A stretch of 64,000 bases of DNA from Halomonas sp. I5-271120 (GTDB lineage Bacteria > Pseudomonadota > Gammaproteobacteria > Pseudomonadales > Halomonadaceae). A program made the translations under genes and the position numbers. The DNA lies in assembly GCF_030553075.1 (NCBI RefSeq), contig NZ_CP130701.1, positions 2,914,001 through 2,978,000 on the forward strand, read 5' to 3'. Every line of letters begins with the position of its first letter. The first letter of the stretch is position 1. Under the pieces are notes generated by a model. It was not told the origin of the DNA and searched no databases. It was given only the letters and a program-made list of their open reading frames with translations. Below are positions 57,885 to 64,000 of this stretch, piece by piece.

Positions 57885-58964
57885 ATGAGCCGCAAGATTC
57901 TCGTTCTGCCGGGGGACGGCATCGGCCCGGAAATTACCGCTGAGGCGGTCAAGATCCTCAAGGCCTGCCAGGCCATTGGCCTTGACGTCGACATCGAGGA
58001 AGGCCTGGTGGGCGGTGCCGGCTATGACGCCCACGGCGAACCGCTGCCGGCGGTGACCCTCGACCAGGCACGCAGCGCGGATGCGATCCTGTTAGGCGCA
58101 GTGGGCGGGCCTAAGTGGGACAAGCTCGAAGATATCAGCAAGCGTCCCGAGAAGGGCCTGCTGGGGCTGCGCAAGGAGCTTTCGCTGTTTGGCAACCTGC
58201 GCCCGGCACTGCTCTATCCGCAGCTTGCGGAGGCCTCGAGCCTCAAGCCAGAGGTAGTGTCCGGCCTCGATATCATGATCGTGCGCGAGCTCACCGGCGG
58301 CATCTACTTCGGTCAGCCACGCGGCATCGAGGAGCGGGACGGCCAGCGGGTGGGCTTCAATACCTACGTCTACTCGGAAAGCGAAATCGAGCGCATCGGT
58401 CGGGTGGCCTTCGAAATGGCGGGCAAACGCGGCGGCAAGCTGTGCTCGGTGGACAAGGCCAACGTGCTTGAGGCCACCATGCTGTGGCGCGAGGTCATGG
58501 AGCGGCTGGCACCGGAGTACCCGGGCGTCGAGCTCTCCCACATGTACGTCGATAACGCCGCCATGCAGCTGGTGCGCGCGCCCAAGCAGTTCGATGTGAT
58601 CGTCACCGGCAACCTGTTTGGCGACATCCTGTCGGACGCCGCCGCCATGCTCACCGGCTCGATCGGCATGCTGCCGTCGGCCTCGCTCAACGCCGACGGC
58701 CAGGGCATGTACGAGCCCTGCCACGGCAGCGCGCCGGATATCGCCGGCCAGGGCATTGCCAATCCGCTGGCGACTATCCTTTCGGTGGCGATGATGCTTC
58801 GCTACTCGCTGAATGAGGCGGCTCTGGCCGAGCGCATCGAGGCGGCCGTAGGCAAAGTGCTGGACGATGGCCTGCGCACCGCCGACATTGCTTATGCCGG
58901 TACTCGCCAGGTGTCTACCGGCGAGATGGGCGATGCCGTGCTGGCGGCGTTCAATACACAGTGA
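57885..58964 (+). CDS. leuB: 3-isopropylmalate dehydrogenase
   Basis: NAD-dependent decarboxylating dehydrogenase of leucine synthesis, 359 aa. The start [20 protein letters not shown] is typical; other marks are [24 protein letters not shown], the metal/substrate loop [20 protein letters not shown] and the NAD motif [21 protein letters not shown] 57885 matches the family N terminus; an upstream start at 57864 adds seven residues. It lies 211 bases after leuD. Confidence 0.97.
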   Translation: MSRKILVLPGDGIGPEITAEAVKILKACQAIGLDVDIEEGLVGGAGYDAHGEPLPAVTLDQARSADAILLGAVGGPKWDKLEDISKRPEKGLLGLRKELSLFGNLRPALLYPQLAEASSLKPEVVSGLDIMIVRELTGGIYFGQPRGIEERDGQRVGFNTYVYSESEIERIGRVAFEMAGKRGGKLCSVDKANVLEATMLWREVMERLAPEYPGVELSHMYVDNAAMQLVRAPKQFDVIVTGNLFGDILSDAAAMLTGSIGMLPSASLNADGQGMYEPCHGSAPDIAGQGIANPLATILSVAMMLRYSLNEAALAERIEAAVGKVLDDGLRTADIAYAGTRQVSTGEMGDAVLAAFNTQ

Positions 58965-59127
58965 GCCAGGCATTCAAGCTCGAGCCAGCAAGGCCGGTTT
59001 GGCAGGGCTCAGTGAGTGATCCATGTTCGCCTGTAAAGGGTTGAAATTTCGATAGAACCGGCCCCATCTGTGCGACGGGGGCGGCTCGTGTATACTTACC
59101 CGCTAATTCTTTTCTGGAGGACTTCAC

Positions 59128-60240
59128 ATGTTGACAGTCGGTTTCGTGGGTTGGCGTGGCATGGTGGGCTCCGTGCTCATGCAGCGCATGCAGGAAGACA
59201 ATGAGTTCGTCGGCATCGAGCCGGTGTTCTTCACCACTTCCCAGGTCGGCCAGCCCGGGCCCGATGTCGGCGTGGACGTGCCCCCGCTCAAGGACGCCTT
59301 CGATCTGGACGCGCTCAAGGCGCTGGACGTGGTCGTCACCTGCCAGGGCGGCGACTACACCGAGAAGGTCTACAAGGACCTGCGTCAGACCGGCTGGAAG
59401 GGCTATTGGATCGATGCCGCCAGCACCCTGCGCATGGCCGACGACGCCACCATCGTGCTGGACCCGGTCAACCGCGACGTTATCGAAGCCCAACTGGCCC
59501 GTGGCACCAAGACCTTCACCGGCGGCAACTGCACGGTCAGCCTGATGATGATGGGTCTCGGTGGCCTGTTCGAGGCCAACATGATCGAGTGGATGACCTC
59601 GATGACCTATCAGGCCGCTTCCGGCTCCGGCGCCAAGCACATGCGTGAGCTGCTTAATCAAATGGGCGGTCTGCGCGATAGCGTGGCCACCGAGCTTGCC
59701 GACCCGGCGAGTGCCATCCTCGACATCGATCGCAAGGTCACCGAGACCATGCGCAGTGGAAGCTTCCCGACCGAAAACTTCGGTGCTCCGCTGGCCGGTA
59801 GCCTGCTGCCCTGGATCGACAAGCCGATGGAAAACGGCCAGAGCAAGGAAGAGTGGAAGGGGGGCGCCGAGACCAACAAGATTCTCGGCCTCGATAACAA
59901 CCCGATTCCCATCGATGGCCTGTGCGTGCGCATCGGTGCCATGCGCTCTCACAGCCAGGCTTTCACCATCAAGCTCAAGCAGGATGTGCCGATCGACGAG
60001 ATCGAGGATCGTCTGGCCAAGCACAACGAGTGGGTGCGGGTCATCGCCAATGAGAAGGACGCCACCATCGAGGGTCTGACCCCGGCTGCCGCGACCGGCA
60101 CCCTGAATGTACCCGTGGGCCGTCTGCGCAAGCTGGCCATGGGCGGCGAGTATCTGTCTGCCTTCTCGGTAGGCGACCAGCTGCTGTGGGGGGCCGCCGA
60201 GCCGCTCAAGCGCATGCTGAAGATTCTCCGCGAGCAGTAA
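59128..60240 (+). CDS. asd: aspartate-semialdehyde dehydrogenase
   Basis: Converts aspartyl phosphate to aspartate semialdehyde for lysine, threonine and methionine synthesis and, in Halomonas, ectoine. The N-terminal [18 protein letters not shown] is the NADP-binding loop; C135 in [10 protein letters not shown] is the nucleophile; the catalytic His is in [12 protein letters not shown]. The 370 aa fit the gammaproteobacterial form. TATACT (59091-59096) preceded by TG may be its -10 element. GGAGG lies before the ATG. Terminator right after the stop. Confidence 0.97.
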   Translation: MLTVGFVGWRGMVGSVLMQRMQEDNEFVGIEPVFFTTSQVGQPGPDVGVDVPPLKDAFDLDALKALDVVVTCQGGDYTEKVYKDLRQTGWKGYWIDAASTLRMADDATIVLDPVNRDVIEAQLARGTKTFTGGNCTVSLMMMGLGGLFEANMIEWMTSMTYQAASGSGAKHMRELLNQMGGLRDSVATELADPASAILDIDRKVTETMRSGSFPTENFGAPLAGSLLPWIDKPMENGQSKEEWKGGAETNKILGLDNNPIPIDGLCVRIGAMRSHSQAFTIKLKQDVPIDEIEDRLAKHNEWVRVIANEKDATIEGLTPAAATGTLNVPVGRLRKLAMGGEYLSAFSVGDQLLWGAAEPLKRMLKILREQ

Positions 60241-60262
60241 TTCGCTCTGCACGTCGTTTCTG

Positions 60263-60288
60263 ACGCCTCCCTTCGGGGAGGCGTTTTT
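60263..60288 (+). terminator. intrinsic terminator after asd
   Basis: ACGCCTCCC, TTCG tetraloop, GGGAGGCGT and five T. Textbook Rho-independent terminator. Confidence 0.95.
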
Positions 60289-60534
60289 GTTGCTGATGAG
60301 CGTCACCGAACGCCGGCCATGAGCGGCCTCGCGTCTTGAGGCGGCGGTGTTGCATGGTATTGTCAGCGTTGAAATGGCGGCTCGTTTTGCCTTACTCGAC
60401 GCTCCCTGTTAGCGAAAAGTGTGGGTAGAATAAGATGAAAATTCGATGATTAGGCTGTCGTGACTCACACTCTTAGTTGAAACATCTAATGTGCGAGTAC
60501 GTTGCCTCCGACCCCTGTGAGGCCCATCGCCGCC
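60289..60534. other. fimV upstream region
   Basis: About 245 bases with no gene. AT-rich around 60415-60490, where the fimV promoter is expected, but no strong -35/-10 pair was identified. Confidence 0.4.
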
Positions 60535-63336
60535 ATGAACCGCAAGTTTTCTCTGGTCATCTTGTTGACGTCGCTGTCCGCCATGAGCCCCTCGGCCTGG
60601 TCCTTGGGCGTGGGGGAGGCACAAGTGGGCTCGGCGCTGGGAGCGCCGCTTGAAGCGATCATTCCGCTGACGGATACGCAGGGTATATCGGCGCAGGGGC
60701 TGACGGTTAGCCTGGCCGATGCCGATGGTTACCGGCGTGCCGGCCTCGAGCGTAGCCTGCTGGTCGACGCACTGACTCTTACGGTCGTGCCTCAGTCGGG
60801 CGGACTATCCGTCCGGGTCCAGTCGGAGCGAGCGGTGCGCACCCCCTATCTCGACCTGCTGGTGGACATAAACGGGCCTGACGGTGTCGCGCAGCGTCAG
60901 GTCACGCTGCTCTTCGACCCCCCCGGCTTCGGCTCGCAGTCGGCCACGCCGGCGATACCCTCTGCAGGGAGCCCTCAGCCAGTAGATAGCCCTCAGCGGA
61001 TAGAGAACCCTCAGCGAGGAGAGAGCCCTCAGCTTGTGGAAAGCCCTCAGCAGGATAACGGGCGCCAAGCAGAACCTGCTCAGGCGTCGGTTGCATCCCG
61101 CGAGCGAGAGGCCGGCTACGTCAACGTCGGCGAGACCCTGTGGGGCGTCGCCAAGCGACTGCGCCCGGATGCCGATATATCGATATCGCAGATGATGATG
61201 GCGCTGCTGGATGCCAACCCCGACGCCTTTCCGGGAGGTAATATCAATCGCCTGCGGGCAGGCTACGTGCTGGATGTACCACCTCGGGAGCAGATTGCGT
61301 CACGCTCTTCTGAAGACGCCTGGCAGCAGGTGCAGGCTCAGAATAGCGCCTTTGCTCGCGGCGAACCTGCCCCGAACAGGACGTCATCGACGACCTATGA
61401 GCAAGCCGCAAGTGGCGGCACGGCGAACGCTGCTGATAGTGCTGCCGGCGAACCTGCCCAAGACGCAACCGGTGGCGCACCGGCGCTTGGGCAGGCAGGC
61501 GAGCCGCCGTCTCAGGCCGAGCCAGCGTCCGCTCCTCGAGCCGCTGCTTCCCCCGAAGGTCAGCCCGGTACACAACGCCTGACCCTGCTGACGGATGCTC
61601 AGATCGAGTCCGAGGCTAAGGCCGCCGCGTCTGACACGAGCGAGCAGGATCAGCGTCTCGATCGGCTGGAAGCCCAGCTTTCTCAGAGCCAGCAATCCCT
61701 TGCCACCATCCGCGATGAACGTGATCGTGCCCAGGCCGAGTTGGCCTCGTTGCGCAAAGATGTCGCCAGTCTGCGTGCCAGCCTGTCGGCGCTTTCAGAA
61801 CGCCAGGCATCAAGTATTTCCCAGCCCGAAAGCATTGCCCAAGCCGAAAGCGAGCCGGCTGCAAAGGGCGTCGTCGAACGCTACCTGATGCCGCTGTGGG
61901 CCGCGCTTGGTCAGGTGGGTCGTACCCTCTACGGTCAGCTGGCGGGCGTCGGCGTACTCGTGTTGCTGGTGCTCTGGTGGCTAGTGCGTCGCCGTCGGGC
62001 GGCCGACAAGGCCCATGCCACCGAGGAGGTGTCGGCTTTCGCGGCTTCTTCAGCGGGCGAGACTCACAAGGCCATGGAAGACAGTACGTCTGAACGAGGA
62101 GTTCCTGACGCGAGAGAGGCGGTGATGCCTCGGGCCGAGGCCGTCAGTGAGGCGGAGATCTTTATGGCCTATGGCCGTTACGAGAAGGCCCAGGCGCTGC
62201 TTGAAGAGGGGCTCGACGCCGAGCCCGACCGCCATGACCTGCGACTCAAGCTGGTCAAGGTCATGGTCGAGCAAGGGCAGTGGCGGCAGGCCCATGCGCA
62301 GGCTGAGCGTCTTGCCGTGGATAATGACCCTGCGCGACAGGCAGAGCTTGAGCGCCTGCTGGCCCGTGAGCGGGCCGTGCCGACGCCATCCGCGGCTGAA
62401 GCTTCTTCAGGTGCTGATTACGCTGACGGCATGCAGCAGCAGGCCCCGGCGGCAGGCGATGTGGATACACCATCGTCGATTGGTCTGGCGCCGGTCGAGT
62501 CGGCTCCGACGTTCCGTCCGCCCATCGAGCGTGACCCGGTCGCCTTCGATGGCAAGGGCCGGCATGCCCGACCGTCCTGGCAGGAAGGAATGGACGTGGC
62601 GCCGGAGCAGATCAGTGAGGCCTTACAGGAAGCGTCGAACAGCGATCAGGATGAGGCGGACTCAGATCCCGCTACCTCAGCTACTGCTGACGAGCCCCAG
62701 AGTGACAGCCTGAGTGAGAAGAAGGGGCGCGACCAAAGTGCGCAGGAAGCATTCGAAAGACAGCCCGAGAGACAGCCCGAGAGGCAGGCAGACGTCAGCG
62801 ATGCCGAGGAGGCATCAACCGAGGAGAGCGAGCCGTCTGAGTCGACGAACGACCGTGTGATTGATTATCGCCCGCCGACTCTGGAACCTGATGTCGCAGC
62901 ACCTGAAGAAACGCTCATGCAGCCCAGTGTGGAATTTCCTCAGTCGCAAACGCCTGCTGCGAGCCGGGGCGATGTGTCTGCCGACGATGAAGAGACGCTT
63001 TCCGACGGCGAGGATACACCTGCTGTAGGTGAAGATGCGGGCAGCAACCTGGCAGCGCTGATGCGGCAGGCCGATACGCCTTCCCGTAGCTCGGCGCATG
63101 GTGTCAACGAAGAGGAATTGGACATTGAGGAGGTGGCTTTCGAGCCGCTGCATCTGGATAATGGCCAGTCTGCCGATTCCCCGCCGGAAGCTCGGGCGCT
63201 GGTCGGCGATGCCGAGGCGCTCCTCAAGCAGGGTGACCATGACCAGGCACAAGGTCTGCTCGCTCGGGCACTGGAAGAAGGGGATGGTGAGACCCGGGAA
63301 CAGGCAAGCCGCCTGATCGCCCAGCACAACCTATGA
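60535..63336 (+). CDS. fimV: FimV-type polar hub protein
   Basis: A 933-aa inner-membrane scaffold; in Pseudomonas FimV organises type IV pili and cAMP signalling at the pole and binds peptidoglycan. The order is signal peptide (FSLVILLTSLSAMSPSAWS), the FimV N-terminal domain beginning LGVGEAQVGSALGAPLEAII, a repeat of SPQxxE hexads (about 146-175), a LysM domain (about 190-255, GETLWGVAKRLRPDA), a Ser/Ala/Glu-rich linker with coiled coil (LDRLEAQLSQSQQSLATIRD), one membrane helix (GVGVLVLLVLWWLVRRRR), a TPR part (IFMAYGRYEKAQALLEEGLD) and the C-terminal FimV domain ending in ALLKQGDHDQAQGLLARALE. ATG 60535 is chosen over 60502 at the signal peptide. Confidence 0.93.
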   Translation: MNRKFSLVILLTSLSAMSPSAWSLGVGEAQVGSALGAPLEAIIPLTDTQGISAQGLTVSLADADGYRRAGLERSLLVDALTLTVVPQSGGLSVRVQSERAVRTPYLDLLVDINGPDGVAQRQVTLLFDPPGFGSQSATPAIPSAGSPQPVDSPQRIENPQRGESPQLVESPQQDNGRQAEPAQASVASREREAGYVNVGETLWGVAKRLRPDADISISQMMMALLDANPDAFPGGNINRLRAGYVLDVPPREQIASRSSEDAWQQVQAQNSAFARGEPAPNRTSSTTYEQAASGGTANAADSAAGEPAQDATGGAPALGQAGEPPSQAEPASAPRAAASPEGQPGTQRLTLLTDAQIESEAKAAASDTSEQDQRLDRLEAQLSQSQQSLATIRDERDRAQAELASLRKDVASLRASLSALSERQASSISQPESIAQAESEPAAKGVVERYLMPLWAALGQVGRTLYGQLAGVGVLVLLVLWWLVRRRRAADKAHATEEVSAFAASSAGETHKAMEDSTSERGVPDAREAVMPRAEAVSEAEIFMAYGRYEKAQALLEEGLDAEPDRHDLRLKLVKVMVEQGQWRQAHAQAERLAVDNDPARQAELERLLARERAVPTPSAAEASSGADYADGMQQQAPAAGDVDTPSSIGLAPVESAPTFRPPIERDPVAFDGKGRHARPSWQEGMDVAPEQISEALQEASNSDQDEADSDPATSATADEPQSDSLSEKKGRDQSAQEAFERQPERQPERQADVSDAEEASTEESEPSESTNDRVIDYRPPTLEPDVAAPEETLMQPSVEFPQSQTPAASRGDVSADDEETLSDGEDTPAVGEDAGSNLAALMRQADTPSRSSAHGVNEEELDIEEVAFEPLHLDNGQSADSPPEARALVGDAEALLKQGDHDQAQGLLARALEEGDGETREQASRLIAQHNL
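60970..61059 (+). repeat. five in-frame 18-bp repeats inside fimV
   Basis: Units start A(G/A)CCCTCAGC and encode SPQPVD, SPQRIE, NPQRGE, SPQLVE and SPQQDN. In-frame and exact in period, so copy-number change would only lengthen or shorten the linker. Confidence 0.9.
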
Positions 63337-63343
63337 TGAGCCG

Positions 63344-64000
63344 ATGCCCCTTTTCGAGTCCCTTGATGAAAAGCATCCCCTGACTGGCCGAATGGCCATG
63401 GGGGTCGAGTATGACGGCAGCCGCTACTGTGGCTGGCAGCGCCTGAAGCAGGCCCCCTCGGTGCAGGGGGCGCTCGAAAAAGCGATGGCCCGTGTGGCCA
63501 ATACGCCGGTCACCGTTCACTGCAGCGGTCGAACTGACAGTGGCGTTCATGCGACCCGTCAGATTGTGCATTTCGATGCCCCGGCGCCGCGCTCCGAGAA
63601 GGCCTGGGTATTTGGTACCAATGCCAACCTGCCGCGTGATATCGCCGTGCACTGGATCAAAGCGGTACCGGACGATTTTCACGCCCGCTTCCTGGCGCTT
63701 GGCAGGCGCTACCGTTACGTCATTCTCAATCAGCCCAGTCGCCCGGTACTGGAACGCGCCAATGCCACCTGGTGTCGTGATCCGCTGGATGTGCCTGCCA
63801 TGCATGAAGCGGCCCAGGCGTTGGTGGGCGAAAATGATTTCTCGAGCTTCCGCGCCGCGGGCTGTCAGTCCAAGACCACCCAGCGCCACCTGCATTTCAT
63901 CGAGGTGCATCGACATGGGGCGCTGGTGGTGGTCGATGTCCAGGCCAATGCCTTCCTGCACCACATGATTCGCAACATCGTCGGCGCGCTGATCGCCGTT
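63344..64000 (+). CDS. truA: tRNA pseudouridine(38-40) synthase TruA (partial, runs off the window)
   Basis: The first 219 residues are present. TruA makes pseudouridine at positions 38-40 of the tRNA anticodon arm. GVEYDGSRYCGWQRL and the catalytic D65 in SGRTDSGVHATRQIVHF are intact, followed by ALGRRYRYVILN, DFSSFRAAGCQSKTTQRH and FLHHMIRNIVGAL at the right edge. ATG 63344 lies seven bases after the fimV stop; an internal ATG at 63392 is a possible alternative start. fimV-truA order as in Pseudomonas. Confidence 0.95.
   Translation, partial: MPLFESLDEKHPLTGRMAMGVEYDGSRYCGWQRLKQAPSVQGALEKAMARVANTPVTVHCSGRTDSGVHATRQIVHFDAPAPRSEKAWVFGTNANLPRDIAVHWIKAVPDDFHARFLALGRRYRYVILNQPSRPVLERANATWCRDPLDVPAMHEAAQALVGENDFSSFRAAGCQSKTTQRHLHFIEVHRHGALVVVDVQANAFLHHMIRNIVGALIAV

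Overview
This window is one continuous chromosomal stretch of a GC-rich, salt-adapted gammaproteobacterium, most likely Halomonas or a close relative. The clues are the housekeeping synteny (rlmD-relA-mazG; leuS-lptE-holA with a divergent ybeL-type gene; leuCDB-asd-fimV-truA, as in Pseudomonas and Halomonas) and protein-level resemblance to halomonad enzymes, plus an OpuC-type compatible-solute importer and a small catabolic cluster with an M24-fold enzyme close to the DMSP lyase DddP. No rRNA, tRNA, CRISPR array, transposase or complete prophage was seen.

Layout. 1-7.4 kb: rlmD, relA, mazG, ppc. 7.4-8.0 kb: a perfect 36-base palindrome and a 13-bp tandem-repeat array. 8.0-11.4 kb: fadBA beta-oxidation operon, ending in a bidirectional terminator facing an exported inorganic pyrophosphatase. 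12-14.2 kb: small minus-strand genes and a LysR regulator. 14.3-18.1 kb: Fe(II)/2-oxoglutarate dioxygenase, DddP-like M24 protein and methylmalonate-semialdehyde dehydrogenase, which look like a catabolic unit. 18.3-20.2 kb: a PAS-GGDEF protein and a VOC protein set between two copies of a diverged 166-bp repeat. 20.4-25.5 kb: AT-richer DNA organised as integron gene cassettes separated by attC sites, with no integrase in the window; cassette products include a HEPN-motif protein, an Nmad2-type protein, an M15-like protein and membrane-anchored unknowns. 25.7-38.7 kb: mostly single accessory genes (PEBP, pirin, redox proteins, GNAT, OYE, YjbQ, a PA2778/PA2779-type pair, HPP) and an AMP-phosphorylase-like/PRPP-synthetase-like pair. 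39.2-45.2 kb: a minus-strand block with an OpuC-type ABC importer, an MmgE/PrpD protein and a nitrilase-superfamily enzyme. 45.7-47.6 kb: a large orphan with a papain-like catalytic triad. 47.7-64 kb: holA, lptE, leuS, a ybeL-type gene, a permease, a LysR regulator, leuCDB, asd, fimV and the start of truA.

A recurring peculiarity is local tandem duplication. At ten or more sites, short arrays with a period of 12, 13, 15 or 18 bp and a unit sequence unique to each site sit in gaps between genes or at gene ends; some are in frame within rlmD and fimV. The most notable parts are the integrase-less cassette array, the DddP-like cluster (all six metal ligands kept, the proposed DddP catalytic Asp replaced by Gly) and the papain-like orphan.
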